A stretch of 64,000 nucleotides of DNA, taken from assembly GCA_023392475.1 (NCBI GenBank), contig JAEVZA010000374.1, positions 1 through 64,000 on the forward strand, given 5' to 3'. Each line of letters opens with the position of its first letter. The first letter of the stretch is position 1. The stretch comes from Actinomycetes bacterium. GTDB lineage: Bacteria; Actinomycetota; Acidimicrobiia; Acidimicrobiales; Microtrichaceae. The translations under genes were made by a program, and so were the position numbers. Positions 34,561 to 42,586 of this stretch are shown here, in pieces. The notes under the pieces were generated by a model. It saw only the letters and a list, made by a program, of their open reading frames with translations. It made no database searches and was not told the origin of the DNA.

Positions 34561-34862
34561 CCCGGCCCGTCGACATGCCTGTCTCGCGACGACAGCACCG
34601 TCTAGCTCGTCGTCGTTGAGTCAGCGGCCTCACGGCGAAGCGCTGACGCCGGTGTCCTTCAGCCGAATCGAACGCACGGCTCGTGCGCTCAGCACGAAGT
34701 CGAGCACCAGCGGCGACGTTGAGGCGCACAGCGACCAGGTGCCGGTCGAGCGCGGCGTTGGCCGCCCAAAAGCCGAAGCCTTCGCTGCGGTGGCTCCCGC
34801 CGCCGTCGTGAGAACCCACGAGGGCCCAGAACCCGAGCGGCCCCGCCGGCTTCGCCGGGCCC
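34561..34862. other. 302-bp gap ending in a terminator
   Basis: No convincing gene. The right end carries a branched hairpin that probably ends the minus-strand propeller gene. The remainder shows no repeat or RNA that I recognise. Confidence 0.45.
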
Positions 34863-34864
34863 TC
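34820..34864 (-). terminator. branched hairpin at the end of the PD40 gene
   Basis: GAGGGCCC (34820-34827) pairs with GGGCCCTC (34857-34864) and encloses an inner GCCGGC/GCCGG hairpin with a TTC loop. It overlaps the stop codon of the minus-strand gene by two bases. Confidence 0.55.
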
Positions 34865-36158
34865 AGGCGCCGCGGTCGCGCAGGAACACGTCTGCCTGCC
34901 CGTTGGTGTCACCGGCGACGAGGTTGGTGGCGGCGGACCGGAACGCGACGTGGCGGCCCGTGGTGTCGAGCACCCCGTCGACCGAGTCGCCGTTGGCCTG
35001 GGCCCCGGCGCTCGACACGGAGTCACGCTCGAGTGCGCCGGTGGTTCGGTCCCACACGTACACGTCGTAGCCGGTGCCGAAGTTCGTGTCGGCGGCTACG
35101 AGCGGGGCGCTCGTCGAGAACGCGACGTAGCGGCCGTTCCCGCTGATCGCAGCGTTGAACGAGTGGTAGTTCCCGACGCCGCTCGGGACCTGCACGGTGG
35201 AACCGGTGCTGCGGTCGTGGACGAACACGTCGTAGTAGGTCCCGTCGTTGTCACCGCCGAGGACCGACGAGGTCGACTCGAACGCGACGTAGCGACCGTC
35301 GTCGCTGATCGACGGCCAACGGATCACACCGTTGCCCGGGACGCCGGTGCTCGACACCGATGCCAGGTCAGTGGTGCCGTCCTCACGGTCGTAGACGAAG
35401 ATCCCCGCGGTCGTGGAGCCCCCGGACTGGTAGGCGACGAACCGGCCGTTCGCACTGATCGCCGGGCTCGCCGAGGTGTTGGTAGGAGGCATCGCGGTCG
35501 AGGCCAGAACCGTCGTGTGGTCCACCCGGTCGCGGATGAAGATGTCAGCGCGGCCGTTGGTGTCGCCTTGGACGAGGTTCGACGCGGCGGACGCGAACGC
35601 GACGTAGCGGCCATCGGCTGAGAGCGAGGGCCACGAGCTGGTCCCGTTCGCCTGCGCACCGGCGGTCGAGACCGAGATTCGCTCGATGGCTCCGGTCGTG
35701 CGGTTGCGTACGAAGACGTCATCGTCCCTGTTGGTGTCGCTGGCGTCGAACGGCGACTGTGATCGGAAGGCGATGTAGTTGCCGTCGCTGCTGAGAGCGG
35801 CCTGGTCGGCTCCCTGGGCGTTCGACGCGTTCATCGTGGACCCGGTCACGGTGTCATGGATGAACACGTCGGCGGCGGTCCCGTCGCCAGGGTTGAAGTT
35901 CGTCGATGTCGACGTGAACGCGACGTACCGACCACTTCCACTGATGGCGTTCCGGTACGGGTTGTCAGATGACTGGGTGCCGCCGCTCCCGCCGTTGCCC
36001 TGGCTGCCGTCGCTGGCCACGGACACCCGGATGGTGCTCGCAGCGACCGGCACGGTCGATGTGGTCGGCGGTGGCGGTGGCACGTTCACGCACCCCGCGA
36101 GCGCTGCGGTGGCCACGATCGCGCCGACGGGCGCGACCTGACGCAGGCGGAACTTCAT
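34863..36158 (-). CDS. TolB/PD40-type beta-propeller lipoprotein
   Basis: 431 residues from ATG 36158 (upstream frame is not protein-like). The leader VGAIVATAALAGC ends in a lipobox, followed by a Pro/Thr linker. Seven repeats of about 60 residues follow, each with DGRYVAFASAASNLVQGDTN then GRADIFIRDR and a SVSTAGAQANG spacer. This is the PD40/TolB-like six- or seven-bladed propeller with Asp-rich loops that may bind Ca2+. Exported and membrane-anchored; no partner is evident. It is oriented away from the oxidase cluster. Confidence 0.88.
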   Translation of the reverse strand: MKFRLRQVAPVGAIVATAALAGCVNVPPPPPTTSTVPVAASTIRVSVASDGSQGNGGSGGTQSSDNPYRNAISGSGRYVAFTSTSTNFNPGDGTAADVFIHDTVTGSTMNASNAQGADQAALSSDGNYIAFRSQSPFDASDTNRDDDVFVRNRTTGAIERISVSTAGAQANGTSSWPSLSADGRYVAFASAASNLVQGDTNGRADIFIRDRVDHTTVLASTAMPPTNTSASPAISANGRFVAYQSGGSTTAGIFVYDREDGTTDLASVSSTGVPGNGVIRWPSISDDGRYVAFESTSSVLGGDNDGTYYDVFVHDRSTGSTVQVPSGVGNYHSFNAAISGNGRYVAFSTSAPLVAADTNFGTGYDVYVWDRTTGALERDSVSSAGAQANGDSVDGVLDTTGRHVAFRSAATNLVAGDTNGQADVFLRDRGA

Positions 36159-36254
36159 GGGCTTCCCCTCCCAAGGCAGTACGGGTGAGGGTAGGCACAC
36201 CCTCCCCGTGCCGCAACCGACGGCCGATCTCTGCCCCGGTTCCGCGCCAACGGC

Positions 36255-36276
36255 GGCAGGTAGTGGCCCATGTGCC
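36255..36276 (+). repeat. right half of the intergenic element (A)
   Basis: GGCAGGTAGTGGCCCATGTG matches the right half of the element seen complete at 47691-47730. It lies between the propeller gene and the CtaG-like gene. The left half is not visible. Confidence 0.5.
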
Positions 36277-36361
36277 CCCCACCGCGAGCTGGACGCGTTC
36301 GTCGGCCTGATCCCTCTCCGCACGCCAGCGCCAAACGCCCCGAGGCAGTCACGACGTGGTG

Positions 36362-37240
36362 TCAGACCGGTTGGTGGTCGTTCTCGCGCAGTTGCTCGGG
36401 TCCTTGGCGTGTCGGTGTGCCCGTCGAGGTGGGTCGGTCCTGGGTGGCGAGCCACCAGCCGAACAGAACGACCATCACGAGTGCTGCGGTTGTGCCGCCG
36501 ACCGCCCACAGCACGGCGCCGGCGGCTTGCTGGTCGCCGACGGCGTGCCAGACGCCCTCGGCGTTGGGCGGCCGTTGGTAGATCCGGTGTGGGAGCACGA
36601 GGAGCAGCAGCCCGAGCGCTGCGCCGTGCAGCATCATCAGACCCAGGGCCGCGAGTGCGGGGCCTGGGAAAGGCGCCGGTGCCCGTCGGGGCGGAGGTGT
36701 TGTCCTGTTCAGCACGTCGAGAGGAAGGACGGACCAGGCCAACGCGGCGGTGAGGAGGAGCATGACGTGCTCGACTCCGTGCAGGAGCTCGTGCTGCACC
36801 GCGGCGTCGTACCAGGCGGGCACATGCCACACGCTCATGACGATGACGAAGGGCACGGTCGCCGCAAGGGCGCCGGGCACTGACGTGACGCTTCGGCGCA
36901 GCCATCGATGGGCCCGCAGGTGCGAGCGCCGCCAGCCCGTCGGACCGATTGAGCCGAGCAGCGCCGCGGGTTCGCCCAGCGCGAGCAGCGGTGCGGCGAC
37001 GACGACGAGGATCAGGTGTTGGACCATGTGGTGCGCCACCGACGCGTCCGACCACCCGTCCAGCGGAGATGTCACGACTGCGACGACTGCTGCGCACCCG
37101 GCGAGAGCTTCGAGGCGCAGTCGGGAGCGCCGCCCGACCCGGTGACCGGTCAACGCCAACCCGAGGAGCGTCACGGCGGCCAACAGCAGTCCGATCGGCA
37201 GGAGCCGCCCGGTCAGCGTCGCCGTCTCATGGGCCGTCAC
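36362..37240 (-). CDS. cytochrome c oxidase assembly factor, CtaG (caa3) family
   Basis: 292-residue membrane protein with about seven hydrophobic segments. Family motifs are SVAHHMVQHLILVVVAAPLLALG, WHVPAWYDAAVQHELLHGVEHVMLLL and WHAVGDQQAAGAVLWAVGG with multiple His/Met that could bind copper. This is the caa3_CtaG type (DUF1404-like), thought to help insert copper into the oxidase. It is divergently oriented from ctaC by 107 bases, consistent with shared control of the oxidase cluster. Confidence 0.88.
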   Translation of the reverse strand: MTAHETATLTGRLLPIGLLLAAVTLLGLALTGHRVGRRSRLRLEALAGCAAVVAVVTSPLDGWSDASVAHHMVQHLILVVVAAPLLALGEPAALLGSIGPTGWRRSHLRAHRWLRRSVTSVPGALAATVPFVIVMSVWHVPAWYDAAVQHELLHGVEHVMLLLTAALAWSVLPLDVLNRTTPPPRRAPAPFPGPALAALGLMMLHGAALGLLLLVLPHRIYQRPPNAEGVWHAVGDQQAAGAVLWAVGGTTAALVMVVLFGWWLATQDRPTSTGTPTRQGPEQLRENDHQPV

Positions 37241-37347
37241 GGACTGCTTCTGCCCGGGAGTCGCAGCGCCAGCACGACACCTGAGCGCTCTGCCAGGAAA
37301 CTCCCGTCGTACGTCTGGTTCCGGATCGGGCGGGCAGGCGTGCGGCC

Positions 37348-38340
37348 GTGGCGCTGCTCCGGGAGGTCAGCAGGTCGTCCGGGTCTCCCGGCGGCACCGA
37401 CGTCTTGAGTCCAGCCGGGCCACATGCCGACAGCGCTGCGACGCTGCTCTGGGTGCTGTTCTCGGTGGCCACCGTCGTCGTCGTGGTGGTGACGGTGCTC
37501 GTCATGGCCGCGGCGATCCGCAGCAGCCGCAATCGGGACGACAAGAAACCGGCCGCGGCGGCGACGGAGCCACATCCGAGGGAAGGGGCAGGCCTGCGGC
37601 TCGTGGTCGTCGGCGGCATCGTGGCGCCGGTGATCGCTGGCGTCGCGTTCTTCTTGATGACGATCGGCCCGCTCGCCGCGTTGTCCGATCACGGACATGA
37701 CCCGCTGATCATCGACGTGACCGGGCATCGCTGGTGGTGGGACGTGCAGTACCCGGGGCTCGGAATCCGCACCGCCAACGAGATCTACCTGCCCGTCGGC
37801 CGCGACGCCGTCCTGCGATTGCGCTCAGCGGACGTCATCCACTCCGTGTGGGTGCCGGAGCTCGCGGGGAAGGTCGACGCCATCCCGGGCCGAACGAACG
37901 AACTCGTCCTTCACGCCGACCGCACGGGTACGTTCGGCGGCCGCTGCGCGGAGTTCTGCGGTCTCGAGCATGCACGGATGCGGTTCACGGTCATCGTGGA
38001 GCAGCCGGATGCCTTCTCGAGGTGGACGCACCGCAATGACCGCACGCCGACGACGCCGACCGGCTCCGCGCTGCGTGGTCGCGACGTGTTCCTCGGCTCG
38101 GCGTGCGTGTACTGCCACGCCGTGGAGGGCACGAACGCCACGAGCCACCTCGGCCCTGATCTGACGCACCTCGCGTCGCGGGGGACGCTCGGCGCGGGGA
38201 CGATGCCGAACGACCGAGGCCACCTCGCGGGTTGGCTGCTCGACCCGCAATCGGCCAAGCCCGGGAACCTGATGCCGGCGATGGACATCCCGGGTGACCA
38301 GTTGCAGTCCCTGCTCGACTACCTGCAGTCGCTCCGCTGA
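37348..38340 (+). CDS. ctaC: cytochrome c oxidase subunit II with fused cytochrome c domain
   Basis: 330 residues from GTG 37348. Two transmembrane segments (TLLWVLFSVATVVVVVVTVL and LVVVGGIVAPVIAGVAFFL) precede the cupredoxin domain. The CuA site is complete: His in VIHSVWVPELAGKVDAIPGR, then CAEFCGLEHARM with both Cys, Glu, His and Met. A C-terminal cytochrome c domain has CVYCH (heme c) and a distal Met in NLMPAMDIPG. This caa3 architecture accepts electrons directly through its own heme c. It is followed two bases later by ctaD. Confidence 0.95.
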   Translation: MALLREVSRSSGSPGGTDVLSPAGPHADSAATLLWVLFSVATVVVVVVTVLVMAAAIRSSRNRDDKKPAAAATEPHPREGAGLRLVVVGGIVAPVIAGVAFFLMTIGPLAALSDHGHDPLIIDVTGHRWWWDVQYPGLGIRTANEIYLPVGRDAVLRLRSADVIHSVWVPELAGKVDAIPGRTNELVLHADRTGTFGGRCAEFCGLEHARMRFTVIVEQPDAFSRWTHRNDRTPTTPTGSALRGRDVFLGSACVYCHAVEGTNATSHLGPDLTHLASRGTLGAGTMPNDRGHLAGWLLDPQSAKPGNLMPAMDIPGDQLQSLLDYLQSLR

Positions 38341-38342
38341 TC

Positions 38343-40229
38343 ATGACGGCGCTGCGATCGGCCCCGGACACCACGTCGTCGACGGAAGACCCGCTCGCAG
38401 CAGCGTGGGACGAGCCGGGAACCGTCCGGTCGTGGTTCCGGTCGGTCGATCACAAGGCGATCGGTCGCCGCTACCTCGTCACGGCGTTGGTCATGTTCGC
38501 GCTCGGCGGCGCGCTGGCCCTCGTGATGCGGGCGCAGCTCGGCGGACCGGAGCAGCACCTCGTCAGCGAACGCACCTACGACGAGCTGTTCACGCTGCAC
38601 GGCATCACGATGATCTTCCTGTTCATCACGCCGGCGTTCGCCGGGTTCGGCAACTACCTGGTGCCGCTCATGATCGGCGCCCGCGACATGGCGTACCCGC
38701 GTCTCAACGCGCTGTCGTACTGGATCTACCTGTTGTCGTCGGTGTTCCTGTGGAGCAGCGTGCTGTTCGGCGACGTCCCCTCGGCGGGCTGGTTCAACTA
38801 CGTGCCGCTGTCCGCCCAGCCGTTCTCCAGCGGTCGCGCCGTCGCGTTCTACGCGATCGGTCTCGCGTTCCTGTCCGTGGCGACGACCGTCGGTGCGATC
38901 AACTTCATCGTGACCATCGCCCGCCTCCGCGCACCCGGCATGACGCTCGGACGCATGCCGGTGTTCGTGTGGACGATCCTCGTCACGTCACTGATCATGG
39001 TGTTCGCGCTACCGGTCCTGACCGCAGGCAACTTCATGCTGTGGATCGACCGCGGTTGGGGTGGTCACTGGTTCGACCCGGCACTCGGGGGCGAACCGCT
39101 CCTGTGGCAGCACGTCTTCTGGGCCTTCGGCCACCCGGACGTCTACCTGATCTTCCTGCCCGCCACCGGGATCGTGTCCACGATCATCCCGGTGTTCTCG
39201 CGGCGCCCGCTGGTCGCCTACGTCCTCGTCGTCGTGTCGATCGTGACGATCGCTCTGCTCGCGTTCGGCGTCTGGGTGCACCACATGTTCGCGACCGGCT
39301 TGCCCAGCCAGTCGCTCGGCTTCTTCGCCGGAGCGAGCCTCGTCATCGGCATCCCCAGCGGGATCCAGGTGTTCACGTGGATCGCCACCATGCTGCTCGG
39401 ACGTGTGCAGTGGCGCGTCCCGATGCTGTACGCGGCAGGGTTCCTCGTCGTGTTCACGATCGGCGGCGTGACCGGCGTGATGTTCCCCGTCGTACCGGCC
39501 GACTTGCAGCTCACCGACTCGTACTTCGTCGTGGCGCACTTCCACTACGTCCTCGTAGGCGGCGCCGTCTTCCCGCTGCTCGCCGGGCTCGTCCACTGGT
39601 ACCCGAAGGTCACTGGGCGGCTCATGCACGAGCGCCTCGGAGCGGTCACGTTCTGGGTCGTGTTCGCCGGGTTCAACCTGGCGTTCTTCCCGATGCACAT
39701 CGCCGGGCTCGACGGCATGCCGCGCCGCGTGGCGACGTACGCAGCGACCGATGGAGTGACGACACCGAACCTGCTGTCCACGATCGGAGCGTTCATCCTC
39801 GCCGTTGGTCTCCTCATGGGCCTGGCGAACCTCGTGTGGAGCCGGGGGCACGGTGAGTTGGCGGGTGAGGACCCGTGGGGTGCCGACTCGCTCGAGTGGT
39901 CGACATCCTCGCCGCCGCCGGCCTGGAACTTCCGCGACGTGCCGGTGGTGAACGGGCGGCATCCGCTGTGGGAGGAGGGCGGCGTCGAGACGGCTTCGAA
40001 CGACGCGCTGGCGACGAGCCGCACTGCGCTCGGCACCACCCCGGTGCTCGCCGAACCCGAGAGCGTGCTCACGATGCCCGAACCGTCCTGGTGCCCGCTC
40101 GTCGTCGGGATCGCGCTCGCTGCGACGGCGTACGGGCTGCTGCTCGAATCGCCGGTACTGGTCGTCATCGGCGCCGCTGGTGTCGTCGCCGCGCTGGTGC
40201 GCTGGCATCTGACGGGAGCGAAGACATGA
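38343..40229 (+). CDS. ctaD: cytochrome c oxidase subunit I (atypical proton-channel residues)
   Basis: 628-residue heme-copper oxidase core with 12 or more transmembrane helices. All metal ligands are present: His in LFTLHGITMIF (heme a), GHPDVY and WVHHMF (CuB), and VVAHFHYVLVGG (hemes a3 and a). The cross-linked Tyr of GHPxVY is kept. Two key proton-path residues differ: Asp266 replaces the Glu of GHPEVY (Glu286 in Rhodobacter numbering), and the PTGIK motif reads PSGIQ, so Gln342 replaces the K-channel Lys362 and Ser339 replaces Thr359. The 76-residue spacing is exactly conserved. The D-channel entry Asp in GARDMAYPRLN is kept. The C-terminal region is extended. Confidence 0.94.
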   Translation: MTALRSAPDTTSSTEDPLAAAWDEPGTVRSWFRSVDHKAIGRRYLVTALVMFALGGALALVMRAQLGGPEQHLVSERTYDELFTLHGITMIFLFITPAFAGFGNYLVPLMIGARDMAYPRLNALSYWIYLLSSVFLWSSVLFGDVPSAGWFNYVPLSAQPFSSGRAVAFYAIGLAFLSVATTVGAINFIVTIARLRAPGMTLGRMPVFVWTILVTSLIMVFALPVLTAGNFMLWIDRGWGGHWFDPALGGEPLLWQHVFWAFGHPDVYLIFLPATGIVSTIIPVFSRRPLVAYVLVVVSIVTIALLAFGVWVHHMFATGLPSQSLGFFAGASLVIGIPSGIQVFTWIATMLLGRVQWRVPMLYAAGFLVVFTIGGVTGVMFPVVPADLQLTDSYFVVAHFHYVLVGGAVFPLLAGLVHWYPKVTGRLMHERLGAVTFWVVFAGFNLAFFPMHIAGLDGMPRRVATYAATDGVTTPNLLSTIGAFILAVGLLMGLANLVWSRGHGELAGEDPWGADSLEWSTSSPPPAWNFRDVPVVNGRHPLWEEGGVETASNDALATSRTALGTTPVLAEPESVLTMPEPSWCPLVVGIALAATAYGLLLESPVLVVIGAAGVVAALVRWHLTGAKT

Positions 40230-40813
40230 GCGTCGCTGCGCAGCTGGACGCGTTGGACGGCCGCCCGACCGACTCCCGGTCGCTCGGGGCGTGGGGCGTT
40301 GCGCTCGCCATCGCCACGGAAGCGACGCTGTTCGCCGTCCTCATCGCGTCCTACTTCTACCTGCGCGTGAACGCACGGACATGGCCGCCCGCGGGAAGCC
40401 GCCCACCCGAACTCACGTTGGCGTTGCCCGGCACGGCCGTGCTGATCGCGTCGAGCGTCGTGCTGGTGTGGTCGGACCGCCAGGCCGCCCGAGAACGCTG
40501 GAGCCGGTCCCGCGTCGGCATCGCGGTCACGCTGGCACTGGGCGCTGCGTTCCTGGTCGTGCAGGGCTTCGAGATCGCATCCCGCCCCGAGGGGGTGCGT
40601 GACTCGGCGCAATCGACGGCGCTGTACACGATCACCGGTCTCCACGCCGCCCACGTCGTCGTTGGGATGGCACTCCTCCTCTTCCTGCTCCTGCGCATGG
40701 GACCGGCACCGGCTCGCCGCGCACCCGGTCCGGTCGCTTCTCGGTACTGGCACTTCGTCGATGTGATCTGGGTCGTGGTCGTGATCTCCCTCTACCTCTC
40801 GGAGCGGTGGTGA
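40226..40813 (+). CDS. ctaE: cytochrome c oxidase subunit III
   Basis: 195-residue, five-helix subunit III. AWGVALAIATEATLFAVLIASYFYL carries the conserved Glu, ALYTITGLHAAHVVVGMALLL the HxxHV motif, and SRYWHFVDVIWVVVVISLYL the C-terminal signature. The short five-helix form is normal for caa3-type and Gram-positive enzymes. Its ATG overlaps the ctaD stop, and its own stop overlaps the next GTG, so the series is translationally coupled. Confidence 0.92.
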   Translation: MSVAAQLDALDGRPTDSRSLGAWGVALAIATEATLFAVLIASYFYLRVNARTWPPAGSRPPELTLALPGTAVLIASSVVLVWSDRQAARERWSRSRVGIAVTLALGAAFLVVQGFEIASRPEGVRDSAQSTALYTITGLHAAHVVVGMALLLFLLLRMGPAPARRAPGPVASRYWHFVDVIWVVVVISLYLSERW

Positions 40814-41232
40814 CCTCCCACGACACATCCCGTGCCACCGACGCCGCCCGTCGTTCCGACGCATCAGTCGGGCGGACCCTTCTGCGGTTGCGGCTCGTGC
40901 TCGTCGGCCCCGCGGCGTGGGGTCTGCACCTGTTCGCCGGCTACCTCGGCTCAGCTTCAGCGTGCCCGGGGCCCGGCGGCAACTCACCGGGCGCAGGGGG
41001 ACCCGGAGGGCCGGATGTGTTCATCTGGTTGGTCACCGCCGTCGCTGCGCTCGTGGCGGGGGCGGCCCTCGTCGCGTCGATCGTCCGGCTGCTCGGACCG
41101 GACCGGGATGCGACGGTCGGGGGCAGAGCAACGACGGACCGATTCATCGACGGCCTGGCGGTCGGCGTCAACGCGTTCGCGCTCGGCGCCATCGTGCTCG
41201 AAGGGACGTGGGCAGCGTGGATGACCTGCTGA
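40810..41232 (+). CDS. small membrane protein in the oxidase operon
   Basis: 140 residues, GTG overlapping the ctaE stop (GTGA). Three hydrophobic segments are visible: LVLVGPAAWGLHLFAGYLGSA, FIWLVTAVAALVAGAALVASIV and the terminal GLAVGVNAFALGAIVLEGTW. A Gly/Pro-rich loop carries one Cys. It occupies the place where a subunit IV or CtaF-type small subunit is often found but does not match those families clearly. Probably an accessory oxidase protein. Confidence 0.75.
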   Translation: MTSHDTSRATDAARRSDASVGRTLLRLRLVLVGPAAWGLHLFAGYLGSASACPGPGGNSPGAGGPGGPDVFIWLVTAVAALVAGAALVASIVRLLGPDRDATVGGRATTDRFIDGLAVGVNAFALGAIVLEGTWAAWMTC

Positions 41233-41630
41233 CACGCAGCAGAACACGCCTCGGCATGGCGGTCCTCGTCGTCGCAGCGACGGCGTGCGGTGTCCTCGCC
41301 AGCTGCGGAGACACGTCCCCGGGCGCCGCGTCACCGAGCCACCCGCCCGGCGACGCGTCGTCAGGTGACGAGGTGATCGATCGTGTCGGGTGCGGTTCCT
41401 GTCACGTGATCCCCGGCATCGGCGATGCCGATGGGCGCGTCGGGCCACGTCTCGACGGCATCGCCGAGCAGAAGGTGATCGCCGGGCGCCTCCCGAACAG
41501 CCCAGAGAACCTGGCTCGCTGGATCCGTCAGCCGCAGGCGGTCGATCCCGGCGTCGACATGCCCGACCTCGGCCTCACCCGGCGCGAGGCGCAGGACGTG
41601 ACGGCCTACCTGCTCGAGGAGGGCGGCTGA
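41217..41630 (+). CDS. cytochrome c lipoprotein
   Basis: 137 residues from GTG 41217, overlapping the previous gene by 16 bases. A leader LGMAVLVVAATACGVLASC gives a lipobox Cys. The single-heme c domain has VGCGSCHVIPGIG (CxxCH) and a distal Met in VDMPDLGLTRREAQDVTAYL. It is placed between the oxidase subunits and a dehydrogenase, so it may carry electrons from the dehydrogenase to the oxidase (inference). The stop overlaps the next ATG. Confidence 0.9.
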   Translation: MDDLLTRSRTRLGMAVLVVAATACGVLASCGDTSPGAASPSHPPGDASSGDEVIDRVGCGSCHVIPGIGDADGRVGPRLDGIAEQKVIAGRLPNSPENLARWIRQPQAVDPGVDMPDLGLTRREAQDVTAYLLEEGG

Positions 41631-42586
41631 TGAAGCGACCTGACACACCGGAACCCGTTCCACTCACCGAGTCACGCCGATGGGCCCTCAGCCGTCGACA
41701 CTTCCTCGAATCGACCGCTGTCGGGCTCGTAGTCGCCGGCGCCCTCTCGGGCTGCAGCGACGACCAACAAGCGGCACACGGCGTCGTCTCACCGGCCGAC
41801 GACCTCACGCACCCGTTCTCCGACGTGCCCGGACCACCCGCAACGCCACCGGACCCGAGCAAGCTCCAGTGGCTCCGACCCGACGAGGCGAGGACGCTCG
41901 ATGCGCTCGTCGCGACGATCCTGCCCGGCAGCCCGGACGACCCGGGGGCCCGAGAAGCAGGAGTCGTCACCTACATCGACGCCAAGCTCGCATCGACCGA
42001 CAGCGGGCTCCCCGACCGCCACTACAGCGCCGGCCCCCACGCCAAGACGGTGCCGACCGGTCAAGCGCTGCCGGCACCGACGTCTGATCACGTCTACGTG
42101 CCCGAGAACGAGGTGCACCGCTACGGCCCGCAGTCCGCGCAGACGGCACGCGAGCAGTACCGGGCGGGCCTCGTCGAGCTCGACGGTTTCGCGCGCTCCA
42201 GCGCCGGGGCCGGCTTCGCCGACCTCCCGCCGGATCGCCAAGAGCTCGTCGTCGGCGCGCTGGCCGACGACACGGCCACCGGGTTCGACGAACCGAAGGC
42301 GCAGGACTTCTTCAACCTCGTCCGCGGCGACGTCGTCGAAGGCATGTTCGGCGACCCGGCCTATGGCGGGAACCGTGGACTGGTCGGCTGGATCCTCGTC
42401 GGCTACCCGGGCGCGCAACGCGCCTACACCCCCGACGACGTACAAGGGCGAGCTCCGGAGAAGGCACCGCAGGGCATGGCCCAGATGCCGCATTTCCACC
42501 CCGGCGCCGACGAGGGTGCCAACGTCGTCCTCCCCGTCAGCGGCGCCCGGCAAGGCCACGAGAGTGGCGACGACCAAGGACGGTGA
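41630..42586 (+). CDS. gluconate 2-dehydrogenase subunit 3 family protein (Tat lipoprotein)
   Basis: 318 residues. The N-terminus has a twin-arginine motif SRRHFLES followed by AVGLVVAGALSGC, a lipobox, so it is exported by Tat and lipid-anchored. The body contains LDALVATILPGSPDDPGAREAGVVTYIDAKL, typical of the small subunit that pairs with a FAD-dependent GMC subunit. YPGAQRAYTPDDVQG closes the family core, followed by a His/Gly-rich tail. The small subunit supplies the Tat signal for the flavin subunit encoded next, with which it overlaps. Confidence 0.88.
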   Translation: MKRPDTPEPVPLTESRRWALSRRHFLESTAVGLVVAGALSGCSDDQQAAHGVVSPADDLTHPFSDVPGPPATPPDPSKLQWLRPDEARTLDALVATILPGSPDDPGAREAGVVTYIDAKLASTDSGLPDRHYSAGPHAKTVPTGQALPAPTSDHVYVPENEVHRYGPQSAQTAREQYRAGLVELDGFARSSAGAGFADLPPDRQELVVGALADDTATGFDEPKAQDFFNLVRGDVVEGMFGDPAYGGNRGLVGWILVGYPGAQRAYTPDDVQGRAPEKAPQGMAQMPHFHPGADEGANVVLPVSGARQGHESGDDQGR

